Shown: positions 33,955 to 43,469 of the stretch, piece by piece
Position numbering within the stretch: position 1 is the stretch's first letter
Layout: every line of letters begins with the position of its first letter
Assembly: GCA_965198095.1 (NCBI GenBank)
Contig: OZ240239.1
Span: 3,286,001-3,350,000, forward strand
Reading direction: 5' to 3'
DNA length: 64,000 bases
Source: CBDFJH01 sp965198095
Lineage (GTDB): Bacteria > Latescibacterota > UBA2968 > GCA-2709665
Translations under genes and position numbers: made by a program
The notes under the pieces: generated by a model
Database searches by the model: none
The model's input: only the letters and a program-made list of their open reading frames with translations
Told to the model about the DNA's origin: nothing

Positions 33955-34884
33955 TCACAAGCCCGATCGCACCCGCGCCAGCACGTCTCGGGCGCCCGCG
34001 TCAAGGAGCTGGCCCGACAGGGTCCGACCGATTTCTTCAGCCGATGAGGGGCCTCCCTCTGTCCTTCCTCGCACGATCCGACTTCCATCCGGCATCGCCA
34101 CGAGCCCGTCGAGGACCATCCCTTTTTCGTCTTCGCGTGCCCAGGCCCCGATCGGGATCTGGCATCCACCGTCGAGCGCACGAAGCAGAGACCTCTCCGC
34201 TGCTGCGGCTCGACGACTGGCCGGATCTTCCAGATCGGAGACGGCCCTGCTCACCGATTCGTCAGCCTCACGCACCGTGATCGCCATCGCACCCTGTCCG
34301 GGAGCAGGTAGAATCAGGTCAGCGGCAAGATATTCGGTGATCGTGTGCGCCAAGTCCAACCGTGAGAGCCCGGCGGCCGCCAGCACGACAGCGTCCAGAT
34401 CCTTCGTCGTCAGACTCCTGATGCGCGTCTCCACATTCCCGCGCAAACCTTCAATCCTCAAATCAGGCCGGATATGAAGCAGCTGCGCCTGCCTGCGCAG
34501 ACTGCTCGTCCCCACCCGAGCCCCTTCTCTCAACCCCGCCAAACCGGTCTGTTTTCGGCTCACCAAAGCGTCACGTACGTCTGCGCGCGGACCGACCGCC
34601 CCGATCTTCAGACCCTTCGGGAGATCCGTGGGCAGATCCTTCAAGCTGTGCACGGCAAGGTCGACGCGTGAGTCCAGGACGGCATTATCGATCTCCTTCG
34701 TAAAAACCCCCTTTCTACTCATCGTGGAAAAGGGGGCGCTCAAGAGTCGGTCTCCCTTCGTCTGAATCACCTGAATCTCGACAGAGCGATCAGGTCTGCG
34801 CTCGAGGAGGCCCTTTCGGGCCCACTCGGCCTGCCAGAGGGCCAGCCGACTACCACGACTCCCTATGACGAGGTGCTCGGCCAT
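33955..34884 (-). CDS. hemC: Porphobilinogen deaminase
   Basis: A 309-residue enzyme that builds the linear tetrapyrrole hydroxymethylbilane from four porphobilinogens. It shows VIGSRGSRLALWQAEW at the start, KGVFTKEIDNAVLDSRVDLA, HSLKDLPTDLP and GTSSLRRQAQLL. The dipyrromethane cofactor Cys is in LDGGCQIPIGAW (near residue 243). The length is normal. It begins directly after hemA ends and precedes cobA/hemD. Confidence 0.97.
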   Translation of the reverse strand: MAEHLVIGSRGSRLALWQAEWARKGLLERRPDRSVEIQVIQTKGDRLLSAPFSTMSRKGVFTKEIDNAVLDSRVDLAVHSLKDLPTDLPKGLKIGAVGPRADVRDALVSRKQTGLAGLREGARVGTSSLRRQAQLLHIRPDLRIEGLRGNVETRIRSLTTKDLDAVVLAAAGLSRLDLAHTITEYLAADLILPAPGQGAMAITVREADESVSRAVSDLEDPASRRAAAAERSLLRALDGGCQIPIGAWAREDEKGMVLDGLVAMPDGSRIVRGRTEGGPSSAEEIGRTLSGQLLDAGARDVLARVRSGL

Positions 34885-36210
34885 CTAAAGATTGCGTTCC
34901 TTTTCCAGCTTCGACTCGTTTTCAGCCGTCGTCCCGACACCTGCCTCGCCGTCGGTCTGGAGATCGAACAGGTGGACGAGGGATTCAACATAGGCCAGTG
35001 GGTTTCCGCGCTCGGTCACTTCCTTGAGCCGGGTTTGGGGGGCGTGCAAAATCTTGTTCACGTAGCGACGGAACAGCTCCGCCACCTTTACCATCTGAGC
35101 ATCCGAAAACCCCGAAAGTTTGGCCCGGCCCAGCTCCTCTTCCACGACGTCCTGAAAATATCTCCGAAGGGCCGTGATGATGGGCACGATCTGAAGCGAA
35201 TTCTTCCACGCGATAAAGGACGTGACCTCTTCATCCAGGATCCGTTTGGCCTTCTCGGCCTCCTCCTGGCGCTTTTTCAGGTTTACCCCTACGACAGATT
35301 GGAGATCGTCGACGTCGTAAAGGAAGACATTGTAAAGCTCGCCAACCTCTGGGTCGACGTCTCTCGGAACCGCGATGTCGATCAGGAACATCTGCTGGTT
35401 CTTCCTTCGCTTCATCGCTTCGGCGACAACCTTCCGGTGCAGGACGTAGTGCGACGCCCCCGTCGAGCTGATCACGATATCAGCCCGATGCAGGTTCCTC
35501 ACGGCGTCCTGCCAATCCATGGCCCGCCCGCCCACGCGGCCGGCCAGGTCCTGCACGCGTTCGAGGGTCCGACTCGCGACGATGAGCGCGCCTACGCCAT
35601 TTTGCACCAGATGCTTTGCGGTCAGCTGCCCCATCTCTCCGGCGCCAAACACCAGTGCGACACGACCCCTGAGGTCCCCGAAGATCTTTCGGGCCAGCTC
35701 CACGGCCGCAAAGCTCACCGAGACAGCGCCAACCCCGATTTCTGTCTCTGTCCTCGCGCGCTTCGACGCCCCGAGAGCAGAGCTGAAAAGTCGGTTGAGC
35801 AAGACGCGGCTCGTTCCCGCCTCCATGGCCGCCGCACCCGCTTCTTTCACCTGCCCCGCGATTTGGGGCTCTCCCATAATCATGGAATCCAATCCGGAGG
35901 TCACGCCAAAGAGATGAACCGCCGCCTCCCGATCCCTGCAGACGAACAGATGTTTTCGGAGCGTCTCCTTCTCGAGGCCGCTGAGCTGGCACAACGCGGC
36001 CACGGCGTCTTCCAGGGCCAATTCCGGAAGGTCGCTTGCCAAGTAGACTTCCGTGCGGTTGCAAGTGGAGAGAATCGCACACTCGGAGATGGAAGCGCGC
36101 TGATGGAATCGCTTCAACACGGAGGGGAGCGTATGGCCAGGCACAGAAACCCGTTCTCGGATCTCGACCGATGCTGTACGATGATTGAGCCCGACGACTA
36201 GGAAAGACAC
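34885..36210 (-). CDS. hemA: Glutamyl-tRNA reductase
   Basis: A 441-residue enzyme that reduces glutamyl-tRNA to glutamate-1-semialdehyde, the first committed step of C5 tetrapyrrole synthesis. It starts SFLVVGLNHRTASVEIRER, has the active-site Cys in STCNRTEVYLA (near residue 50) and the NADPH fold FGAGEMGQLTAKHL. The GTG at 36210 is chosen over an ATG at 36273 because it starts at the family-typical position and has GGTGG upstream. It overlaps the end of the siroheme dehydrogenase gene by 13 bp. No HemL gene follows in the operon. Confidence 0.95.
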   Translation of the reverse strand: MSFLVVGLNHRTASVEIRERVSVPGHTLPSVLKRFHQRASISECAILSTCNRTEVYLASDLPELALEDAVAALCQLSGLEKETLRKHLFVCRDREAAVHLFGVTSGLDSMIMGEPQIAGQVKEAGAAAMEAGTSRVLLNRLFSSALGASKRARTETEIGVGAVSVSFAAVELARKIFGDLRGRVALVFGAGEMGQLTAKHLVQNGVGALIVASRTLERVQDLAGRVGGRAMDWQDAVRNLHRADIVISSTGASHYVLHRKVVAEAMKRRKNQQMFLIDIAVPRDVDPEVGELYNVFLYDVDDLQSVVGVNLKKRQEEAEKAKRILDEEVTSFIAWKNSLQIVPIITALRRYFQDVVEEELGRAKLSGFSDAQMVKVAELFRRYVNKILHAPQTRLKEVTERGNPLAYVESLVHLFDLQTDGEAGVGTTAENESKLEKERNL

Positions 36211-36839
36211 GCTTCCACCCTCTCCCGGATCTGATCCCATCTCTCGCGTCGGATCCACTCTACCGTCTCCCACGTCACCAACCTGTCCCAGACTTGGCGG
36301 CGTCGCGTCTCATCGTCAGGGAATCTTGCCATCACATCGGGCCGAAGGCGTTCGCAGAGATTTACGAGTGCCTCCTGCTCGGGTCCAAGCAAGTCCTCGA
36401 GCCTCTCGCGGATCAACCGCGCGTAGGCCGGACTGGCGCCGCCTGTCGAGAAGGCGACCCGAATGATGCCCCGCTCCAAGACAGAGGGCAACACGAAGTC
36501 CCCCTCGGCCGACACATCAGCGACGTTTGACAGTGCCCCGACAGACGCCGCTTCAGCCACCACTTCTCGATTGACCGCCGGACGATCTGTTGCAGCGAAC
36601 ACGAGTGCCGCGCCCTTCAGATCCCCTTTCCTGAACGGCCGGGCGATCAACTCGATTTTGCCCTCCCTGGCCAACCGGGTCACGCGCGCGGTCGCGCCGG
36701 GACTCACAACCCGCACGCGAGCACCCGCGTCGAGCAGTCCATTCACCTTTCTCTCTGCGACCTTTCCCCCTCCAACAACGACGCAATCCCTGTCTTGGAT
36801 ACAGAGAAAGACGGGATAATCGTATCTCTGTCCGCCCAT
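36198..36839 (-). CDS. Precorrin-2 dehydrogenase (siroheme synthase N-domain)
   Basis: A 213-residue protein of the Met8/CysG N-domain type that oxidises precorrin-2 to sirohydrochlorin with NAD and may insert iron. The Rossmann start VVVGGGKVAERKVNGLLDAG is near residue 20; VFAATDRPAVNREV and FSTGGASPAYARLIRERLE follow. It is separate from the methyltransferase, which is fused to HemD in this operon, so together they complete the siroheme route. Confidence 0.93.
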   Translation of the reverse strand: MGGQRYDYPVFLCIQDRDCVVVGGGKVAERKVNGLLDAGARVRVVSPGATARVTRLAREGKIELIARPFRKGDLKGAALVFAATDRPAVNREVVAEAASVGALSNVADVSAEGDFVLPSVLERGIIRVAFSTGGASPAYARLIRERLEDLLGPEQEALVNLCERLRPDVMARFPDDETRRRQVWDRLVTWETVEWIRRERWDQIRERVEACLS

Positions 36840-36860
36840 GGCTGCTTCGAGAGAAGAAGG

Positions 36861-37691
36861 TTACTGTCCGAGCGAATGCCGCCCGAAAAAAAACAGACCG
36901 ACCACCGGAAACGCGAGTACAACCAGGACAAAGCCGACGATGGACAGGAATGCGGATCGTTTGCCTCGCCACCCCACGACAAAACGTGCGCCGAGATGGC
37001 CGGCATACACGAAAAAAGTTACCAGGAGCGCGACGAATGCAGGCTCGTTCCACACCCAGAGCCGTTCGATTTCCTGATACGCCCACGCGGAACTGGCGAT
37101 CAACCCGGCCGCCAGAAACAGGAAGCCAAACGTCACGGCCCGGTTGTTGATTTGGTCCAGCGTATCAAGCGGAGGGAGACGCTCGTAAAAAAAGCCGAGA
37201 TGTTTCGCTTGAATCTCGCCCAGCAGAAGCACGTACATCACTGCGCTGACGAACGAGATGGCAAACGCGGCATAGGCGCCGATATAGGCCAGCACGTGAA
37301 GTTTGAACCAACTCCCGCTGTACGCGACTTCCGGCATCTCGCCGAGCGCCGTCAGCTTGAACAGCGTAAACAGGTGCAGCAAGGTAACGATCGGGACGAC
37401 GAGTGCGCCAAGCGAGCGGTCTCGGGTGGTCAATTCCAGGTAGAGATAGACGATCACGACCAGCCAGGCGCATAGGGAGGGCAACACCTCGCTCGTCAGC
37501 GGCACGCCCGCTCCCTCCATGGTGAGTTGGCCGAGTAAGACGGTGTGCAAGATCCAGCCAAATGACAGACCCCACGTGCCGAATCGTGCCCGCGCCTCGC
37601 CTTTCGCCTGAAAGTTCGCGGCGTAACCCACGGCGCTCGTGGCATATGCCAGCGCACCGACTAAAAGGAATGCGTGCTGAGTGTCCATCAA
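36861..37691 (-). CDS. CcsA/HemX-type cytochrome c assembly membrane protein
   Basis: A 276-residue membrane protein with about eight transmembrane helices. It matches the CcsA/ResC/HemX family that handles heme delivery for cytochrome c or modulates HemA. HTVLLGQL, a HVLAYIGAYAAFAISF segment with its His, and SSAWAYQEIERLWVWNE (the WWD-like segment) are visible. At the front of a hemA operon such genes are often named hemX or ccsA. The start is MMD at 37691 or the second Met. It precedes the siroheme dehydrogenase gene by about 20 bp. Confidence 0.85.
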   Translation of the reverse strand: MMDTQHAFLLVGALAYATSAVGYAANFQAKGEARARFGTWGLSFGWILHTVLLGQLTMEGAGVPLTSEVLPSLCAWLVVIVYLYLELTTRDRSLGALVVPIVTLLHLFTLFKLTALGEMPEVAYSGSWFKLHVLAYIGAYAAFAISFVSAVMYVLLLGEIQAKHLGFFYERLPPLDTLDQINNRAVTFGFLFLAAGLIASSAWAYQEIERLWVWNEPAFVALLVTFFVYAGHLGARFVVGWRGKRSAFLSIVGFVLVVLAFPVVGLFFFGRHSLGQ

Positions 37692-37728
37692 AGGACCTTA
37701 CAGGCTCGTGTGATCGGTTGCATAAATG

Positions 37729-37783
37729 AACGCCGTCCGGAGGCACCTTTAGAACAAGATGATCCAAGTATCCGGACGGCGTT
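37729..37783. repeat. Perfect 13-bp inverted repeat with a 29-bp loop
   Basis: AACGCCGTCCGGA at 37729-37741 and its reverse complement at 37771-37783 flank 29 bp. It sits in the gap between anmK (upstream) and ccsA (downstream), both minus strand. It could be the anmK terminator, although the T tract is weak in that direction (TCATTTATG), or an operator for the tetrapyrrole operon. Confidence 0.75.
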
Positions 37784-37929
37784 TTAGACGGCACACTCTG
37801 GAATTTGTGAAGCCGGCTTCTTCGGGTGCGGATCGATCACGAACAGGCTTTTCCAAAGGCCCTGGAAAACCGGCTTTCTCTCGGCAACACCGGACATCCT
37901 CATCGCCGTGGCCTCGACTGCTTAAACTA

Positions 37930-39135
37930 TCAAAAGACCGCCTGCGGAGCAACTGAAATCGTGAGTCCCGAACCGGGAGCGACGGTCCCCAGCACCTTGG
38001 CCCGCTTGGCGCCCGTTACGTTGGGAAGGTTGCCGGTTCTGCCGGCGAGCGTCTCGTTGGCGAGCACGGCGAACCCGATCGCCTCCTTTGCTGCAGAGGG
38101 GATCCCAAACCCGTCCGTCGTGACTACCTGCATTCGACTCAGTTCCTCCTTCAACATTTGCATCAACAGGGGATTTTCTGTTCCACCTCCGCTCACGACC
38201 ACCTGCTCAGCCTCCCACCTTGGAAGAACGAACCTGTCCAATGCCGTGGAAATAGTGCGAGCCGTGAATGCCGTCGCGGTCCGGATCAGGTCTGGGCCTG
38301 CCAAATCCTTTCCCCAGGCGACGACTTGAGCCACAAACCGTCTGCCGAAAGTTTCGCGCCCGGTCGATTTCGGAGGAGAGAATGAAAGGAAGGGATGCTG
38401 CATCATCTTTTCCAGTAGGGCGTCGCTGACCTTCCCCTTCACGGCCGTCGACGCATCCTTGTCACACGACTGGACACCTCGGGTCAAAACGCCCACGAGC
38501 GCATCCACCACCATATTGCCGGGGCCGGTATCGAACGCCGCCACTTCCTCGGCGCCGGCACCCGCGGGCAGCACCGTCAGGTTCGAGATCCCGCCGATGT
38601 TCAACATCACCCGGCCGACTCGCTTCGACCTGAACAAGAGGTAGTCGACGAGCGGCATCAACGGGGCGCCTTGACCTCCTGCCGCCATGTCTGCAGATCG
38701 GAAGTCCGCGATCGTCGTCACACCGGTGCGTTCGGCAATCACGGACGGATTTCCGATCTGGAACGTGGCCCGTACTTCGGTTTCGAACAGCCGCTGCGGT
38801 CTGGGCATGTGGTGTACCGTCTGTCCGTGCGAACCGATCAGGTCGACCTTTGCCATGGGCACGCCTGCCTTCCGACAGACCTCCTCGGCTGCTTGCGCAA
38901 ACCGCTCCGCCAGCAAGACGTCCATCTGGCAGAGTCGATCCACGCGTCCGGTTTCCGCATCACACTGCTCCAGCACCGCCTTTCGAAGGGCATTCGGATA
39001 ACCGACCGTGACGAATTGGATCAACTCGACCCGCGTATCGGTTCCAGAGCCGGCGACCTCCACGAGGGCGGCGTCCACGCCGTCGACGGACGTGCCCGAC
39101 ATCAAACCAATGATTTTTCTTGCGCAATGGCTCAC
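37930..39135 (-). CDS. anmK: Anhydro-N-acetylmuramic acid kinase
   Basis: A 401-residue sugar kinase that phosphorylates and opens anhydroMurNAc released in peptidoglycan turnover, feeding MurNAc-6-phosphate recycling. The opening IIGLMSGTSVDGVDAALVEV is diagnostic, and IGSHGQTVHHMP, LNIGGISNLTVLP, FDTGPGNMVVDALV and VSGGGTENPLLM follow. Two GTG starts (39141 and 39135) follow GGAGG at 39146-39150. The one at 39135 has the more natural spacing of ten bases, the other only four. The upstream frame overlaps the glycosyltransferase gene and is rejected. Confidence 0.93.
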   Translation of the reverse strand: MSHCARKIIGLMSGTSVDGVDAALVEVAGSGTDTRVELIQFVTVGYPNALRKAVLEQCDAETGRVDRLCQMDVLLAERFAQAAEEVCRKAGVPMAKVDLIGSHGQTVHHMPRPQRLFETEVRATFQIGNPSVIAERTGVTTIADFRSADMAAGGQGAPLMPLVDYLLFRSKRVGRVMLNIGGISNLTVLPAGAGAEEVAAFDTGPGNMVVDALVGVLTRGVQSCDKDASTAVKGKVSDALLEKMMQHPFLSFSPPKSTGRETFGRRFVAQVVAWGKDLAGPDLIRTATAFTARTISTALDRFVLPRWEAEQVVVSGGGTENPLLMQMLKEELSRMQVVTTDGFGIPSAAKEAIGFAVLANETLAGRTGNLPNVTGAKRAKVLGTVAPGSGLTISVAPQAVF

Positions 39136-39278
39136 GCGCACCTGACCTCCAAGATTCGATGGAACTCGCGCAGGTTTGGGGCGAGACCATCCGAAGGCGA
39201 AGCGAATCTCCCCCGACCTGAACATCCGGCCTTTTGCTGCAACCTTTCGACGGTTGAGAGGGGGGCGACACACAGGTC

Positions 39279-40346
39279 TCACGCACCGACGCCTACTCGA
39301 AGCTCCGCAGCCGTCCTGACGCCCTTCACGAAATGCTGGTAGACGATGGAACCTCTGTACATCTTGGCCATGACTTCGGCGTCCGATACCCTCCTCGCAC
39401 GAGAGGACGCGCTTCTGCGAAGCCAGATATTCAGCGGATGCGCGAAAATCCAAAAAAGTCCGGCCAGGGCGGCGAACGGGTGCTTCCAGCGACCTCGGAC
39501 CAACGGGAGGAGGAGTGTCGCCGACAACAACAGCACGCGGGCCGGAAAGGTCCAGGCAAGATTCAGAAAAGAGACGTTTTTCAAGATCATTATCAGCTGG
39601 TTTCTGTGATTGAGATAGGTCTTCCGAAAGCTGTCCGCCTTGAGCGAATAGCCTCCGTGATGGTAGACGACCGACTCAGGCACCGACAGAACGCGAAAGC
39701 CGGCCAAGTGAAATCGCCAGCAGAGGTCGATTTCCTCCATATGCATGAAGAACTCTTCATCCATCAGACCGGTCTTTTCCAGGCAGGATCTCCTGACCAA
39801 CATGGCCCCGCCCATGGCCCAGAAGATATCCGCAGACTGATCGTACTGTCCACGATCTTCCTCGACAACCTCAAAAATCCTTCCCCTACAGAAGGTGAAT
39901 CCCAGTACGTCGATCATTCCCCCGGCAGCCCCTCCGTAGTCAAATTGAGATCGCGCCCGCATTGAGCGAACCTTTGGCTGACAGGCCGCGATCCTTTCAT
40001 CCGACTCGGCAGCCGCCACAAGGGAAGTCAGCCAGCCAGCCGTGACTTCGACGTCGGAATTCAAAAGCATCGCGTACCGCCCGCAGGCCACCTCCAGACC
40101 TCGGTTGCATCCAGCCCCCATGCCCTTGGGCGCACGTTGGGGGCCGTCCGTCGTCCTGACCACGCGAACGTCAGGAAAACGCTGTAACGCCCGTCCCAGG
40201 CTCCCATCGTCATAAGGTTGGTCGTCCGCCACGATCACTTCAAAGGCGAGACCGTGCGTACCAGCATAGATCGAAACCAGGCAGTCGGAGAGAACATCGC
40301 CGAGCAGGTGGGGAATGATGATGGAGACGGTGGGACGCTCCGACAT
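39279..40346 (-). CDS. Family 2 glycosyltransferase
   Basis: A 355-residue protein with a GT2 (GT-A fold) domain: VSIIIPHLLGDVLSDCLVSI, VIVADDQPYDDGS, GAGCNRGLEVACGRYAMLLN with the metal-binding NSDVE, and DEEFFMHMEEIDLCWR as in rhamnosyltransferase-like enzymes. The C-terminus has a hydrophobic pair (about 275-315) and a basic tail, so it is probably membrane-attached. It should add a sugar to a cell-surface polysaccharide or glycolipid. The ATG at 40346 is chosen over 40388 since AAAGGA lies ten bases upstream. It follows tRNA-Thr by 246 bp. Confidence 0.88.
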   Translation of the reverse strand: MSERPTVSIIIPHLLGDVLSDCLVSIYAGTHGLAFEVIVADDQPYDDGSLGRALQRFPDVRVVRTTDGPQRAPKGMGAGCNRGLEVACGRYAMLLNSDVEVTAGWLTSLVAAAESDERIAACQPKVRSMRARSQFDYGGAAGGMIDVLGFTFCRGRIFEVVEEDRGQYDQSADIFWAMGGAMLVRRSCLEKTGLMDEEFFMHMEEIDLCWRFHLAGFRVLSVPESVVYHHGGYSLKADSFRKTYLNHRNQLIMILKNVSFLNLAWTFPARVLLLSATLLLPLVRGRWKHPFAALAGLFWIFAHPLNIWLRRSASSRARRVSDAEVMAKMYRGSIVYQHFVKGVRTAAELRVGVGA

Positions 40347-40592
40347 CTGCTGTTTGTCCTTTGGCTTCGCCCCGCGACAGTCCATCATACTAAATGAACC
40401 TTATGGCGGGAATAGCGAGCATCACGAGGTAGGGTCCAAGATTTCAACGATCCAAAGAAATGGAAAATCAACCGTTCCGACAAAGGAAGACGTAAGGCAA
40501 ATCTGGCGCAAAAGGCGATCCCGAATAGGAGGCGCCGCCGCGAACAAGATCCGCTGTATGTCGTGACGTCATCATGTCAACCCTGTCAATTA

Positions 40593-40665
40593 AGCCGCCC
40601 AGGGGACTCGAACCCCCAACCTACGGATTACAAATCCGTTGCTCTACCGGTTGAGCTAAGGCGGC
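40593..40665 (-). tRNA. trnT: tRNA-Thr (anticodon TGT)
   Basis: A 73-nt cloverleaf on the minus strand. The acceptor stem GCCGCCT pairs with GGGCGGC (one G-U). The D arm is GCTC-AACCGGTA-GAGC, and the anticodon arm is ACGGA-TTTGTAA-TCCGT with anticodon TGT reading ACA. The variable loop is AGGTT and the T arm GGGGG-TTCGAGT-CCCCT. CCA is not encoded. Confidence 0.97.
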
Positions 40666-40865
40666 TCTCTGTAGTTAGTCTGTGTGAATAAAATACTATT
40701 ACACGATCGGGCCTCGTTTCGCAACCACCCTTTTGAAGCCCGACCTCCCAACGGCCCGTCTTCGTTCGTTCTTCCGCACCGAGTTCTGCGCTGCAGACTG
40801 CCTCAGATCCTTTTGGCGGCGTCTAACAGACTGCAAACCGTCAGACCCCACAGCCTTTCTTTGTT

Positions 40866-42281
40866 TCAGGTGGCTTTCCTGGCGACCGTCCCGTCGCCAG
40901 TGTCCTCCAGCGCGTATCCCATCTCCGCGATTCGGTTTCTGATTGCGTCCGCCGTTGCCCAATCTTTTTGCGCCCTTGCCGCCTCCCGCTCCGCGCTCAG
41001 CCTCTCCACCTCTTCGGGCAGCGCCTCCTCTGTTCGATCCTCCGGCAGCGTATAAGATACGCCCAGCACCCGGTCCACCTCGCCGATATAGGCATCGACC
41101 CGGCTCCCCCCCGACCTGTCCAGCCTCCCATCACTCAGAAGCCTTTCTACCTCGTTCACCAGATCGAACAGGGATGCCACGGCGCGCGGGCTGTTCAGGT
41201 CGTCGTCCATATGGCGGACGAACTCCCCCCTGGCTGCCTCAACAAGCGGTGACACGTCCGCGCCACCTGTCTGCCGTTCGACCGCCTTCAATCGTGAACG
41301 GAAATTGTTCAAACGGCGCAGCGTCCCCCGCGCTCCCCGTAACGCCTCCATCGTAAAGTTTAGAGGCATCCGATAGTGCGAAGCCACCACGAGGTAGCGA
41401 AGCGCGCGAGCGTCGTCCGGGGACTTTGCAACGTCTTGCAGCGTGAAGAAATTCCCCTTGCTCTTGGACATCTTCTGCTCATCAATCTTCATATGGGCAT
41501 TGTGCAGCCAAGTGTTCGCGAACCGCTTCCCGGTTGCCGCCTCACTCTGGGCAATCTCGTTTTGATGGTGTGGAAAGACCAGGTCTTCGCCTCCAGCGTG
41601 GATGTCGATCGTCTCCCCCAGATATTTCATCGACATGCACGAGCATTCCAGGTGCCATCCCGGCCGCCCCTTGCCCAGGTCGGTCGTCCAGTAGACGTCC
41701 CCATCCTCCTCCCGCCACGCCTTCCAGACGACGAAGTCCCGGACGTCTTTCTTGTCATATTCGTCCGCATCCACGCCGCTCGCACCCAACTTCAGATGCT
41801 TCGCGTCCAGGTTCGCCAGCGCGCCATAGGTCTGGAACTTCTGGATCGAAAAGTAGATCGAGCCGTCCCGCCGGTAGGCGTAGCCATCCTCGATCAGCCG
41901 AGCCACCATCTCCACCATGTCCTCGATGTGCTCTGTGGCTCTGGGGTAGCGGTCGGCGGGAAGGATGTTCAGCCGCCCCAAATCTTCGAAGAAGGCGTCC
42001 GTATAGCGGGTGGTGAGCGACGTCAGACTTATCCTCTCCGAGCGTGCGTTCCGAATCGTCTTGTCGTCCACGTCGGTAATGTTCATCACATGCCTGACCT
42101 CATAGCCCCGATATTCCAGGTGGCGCCGGACCAAGTCATAGGTCAGGAAGGCCCGGAAATTTCCGATATGGCTGTAGTCGTAGACCGTCGGTCCGCAGCT
42201 GTAGAAGGAGACCTTGCCGGGTTTGATCGGTTTGAATGTTTCTTTTCTGCCGCTCAGCGTATTGAAAAATTGAATGGCCAT
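40866..42281 (-). CDS. cysS: Cysteinyl-tRNA synthetase
   Basis: A 471-residue class I synthetase that charges tRNA-Cys. It has SFYSCGPTVYDYSHIGNFRAF with the HIGH-like HIGN and a zinc Cys, HLECSCMSMKYLG and the HHQNEIAQSEAATG zinc region, and the KMSKS loop (DEQKMSKSKGNFFT, near residue 265). It ends in the anticodon-binding domain with a degraded DALR-like helix. It is the last gene of ispDF-dedA-ddl-cysS, 78 bp after ddl. Confidence 0.98.
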   Translation of the reverse strand: MAIQFFNTLSGRKETFKPIKPGKVSFYSCGPTVYDYSHIGNFRAFLTYDLVRRHLEYRGYEVRHVMNITDVDDKTIRNARSERISLTSLTTRYTDAFFEDLGRLNILPADRYPRATEHIEDMVEMVARLIEDGYAYRRDGSIYFSIQKFQTYGALANLDAKHLKLGASGVDADEYDKKDVRDFVVWKAWREEDGDVYWTTDLGKGRPGWHLECSCMSMKYLGETIDIHAGGEDLVFPHHQNEIAQSEAATGKRFANTWLHNAHMKIDEQKMSKSKGNFFTLQDVAKSPDDARALRYLVVASHYRMPLNFTMEALRGARGTLRRLNNFRSRLKAVERQTGGADVSPLVEAARGEFVRHMDDDLNSPRAVASLFDLVNEVERLLSDGRLDRSGGSRVDAYIGEVDRVLGVSYTLPEDRTEEALPEEVERLSAEREAARAQKDWATADAIRNRIAEMGYALEDTGDGTVARKAT

Positions 42282-42359
42282 CCGATGATTCGTTCCCTAA
42301 TCGTCGACCCCAAGGCCAGTCTCCCGTTCCTATTCTCCTGGCCCGTTCTTTGCGACGCA

Positions 42360-43466
42360 TCATTCGTAGGAAGTCTTCAGTCTCTGCTCCCTGGCGTATC
42401 GATCGATCGCCAACTGAATCAGTCTGTCGACAAGCTCCGTGTAAGAGATCCCGATCGCTTCCCAGAGTTTCGGGTACATACTGATCCGCGTAAATCCCGG
42501 AATCGTGTTCAGCTCGTTGACAACCACTTCGTTTTTCTCGGTCAGGAACAGATCCACACGAGCCATGCCTTCACAGCAGAGTGCCTTGAAGCTTTTGATG
42601 GCAACCTCCCGGACCTTTTTGATTACCCCTTCGGGAAGCTTAGCCGGAATCTTAAAAATGGCGCCGTTTTCGTCCAAATACTTCGCTTCATACGAATAGA
42701 ACTCGTGTTGCGGAATGACCTCTCCCAGTTCCGAGGCGATCGGATCCTCGTTGCCGAGGACCGAACATTCAATCTCTCGCCCACGGATGTGCGCCTCGAT
42801 CAGAATCTTGTCATCGTAGGCGAACGCGCCGGCAATCGCAGGGAGAAATTCATCCTCTTGACACACCTTGCTGATGCCCACCGAAGAACCGAGGTTGGCA
42901 GGCTTCACGAAGAACGGCACGCCGAGCTGATCCACGATCCTCCCATAGCTCAGGTCGGATCGCTCTGCACGGGTGAAGGCCAGAAAGGAGGGAATCGGGA
43001 TACCCGCATCCCGGAGCAGCCGCTTCATCACATCCTTGTCCATTGCGACGGCGGAACCCAGCACGCCCGCCCCGACGAACGGGATGTCGGCCAGCTTCAG
43101 AAGGCCCTGCACCGTACCGTCCTCTCCGAACGGTCCGTGGAGTACGGGAAAAATCACGTCCACCGACGGCAGGATTTCACGATCCGAGATCCGAACGAGC
43201 GTACCGCCTGCCGAAGTGGGAATCAGGACCACGCCCTCTCCTTCAGCCCCCCCCGCCAAAACCGGAAGGCGGTTCGGGTCGACTGCCTGCAGCAGGCGCG
43301 CGCCATCGCTCAGAGACCACTGGCCCGTCTTGTCGACGCCGATGAGAACGACGTCATATTTCTCCCGGTCGATCGACTCCACGACATTCCTGGCAGAAAG
43401 CAGGGAGATTTCGTGTTCGGCCGATTTGCCACCGAAAAGCACGCCCACCCGAAGCTTCTTTCCCAT
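42360..43466 (-). CDS. ddl: D-alanine--D-alanine ligase
   Basis: A 368-residue ATP-grasp ligase that forms the D-Ala-D-Ala of peptidoglycan precursors. VGVLFGGKSAEHEISLLSA is at the start, then FPVLHGPFGEDGTVQGLL and PFFVKPANLGSSVGISKV (ATP binding). ARVDLFLTEKNEVVVNELNT and PGFTRISMYPKLWEA (metal site) follow. Length and motifs are standard. It lies 3 bp after the DedA gene in the same direction. Confidence 0.97.
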   Translation of the reverse strand: MGKKLRVGVLFGGKSAEHEISLLSARNVVESIDREKYDVVLIGVDKTGQWSLSDGARLLQAVDPNRLPVLAGGAEGEGVVLIPTSAGGTLVRISDREILPSVDVIFPVLHGPFGEDGTVQGLLKLADIPFVGAGVLGSAVAMDKDVMKRLLRDAGIPIPSFLAFTRAERSDLSYGRIVDQLGVPFFVKPANLGSSVGISKVCQEDEFLPAIAGAFAYDDKILIEAHIRGREIECSVLGNEDPIASELGEVIPQHEFYSYEAKYLDENGAIFKIPAKLPEGVIKKVREVAIKSFKALCCEGMARVDLFLTEKNEVVVNELNTIPGFTRISMYPKLWEAIGISYTELVDRLIQLAIDRYAREQRLKTSYE

Positions 43467-43469
43467 CCC

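Noticed and set aside
37759..37956. Plus-strand frame covering the anmK to ccsA gap
   Set aside because: Composition is not coding-like and it overlaps the inverted repeat and the anmK end.
40570..40592. Two TTGACA-like boxes just downstream of tRNA-Thr as a promoter for the glycosyltransferase
   Set aside because: No good -10 box lies at 16-18 bp; only TACAGC is present.
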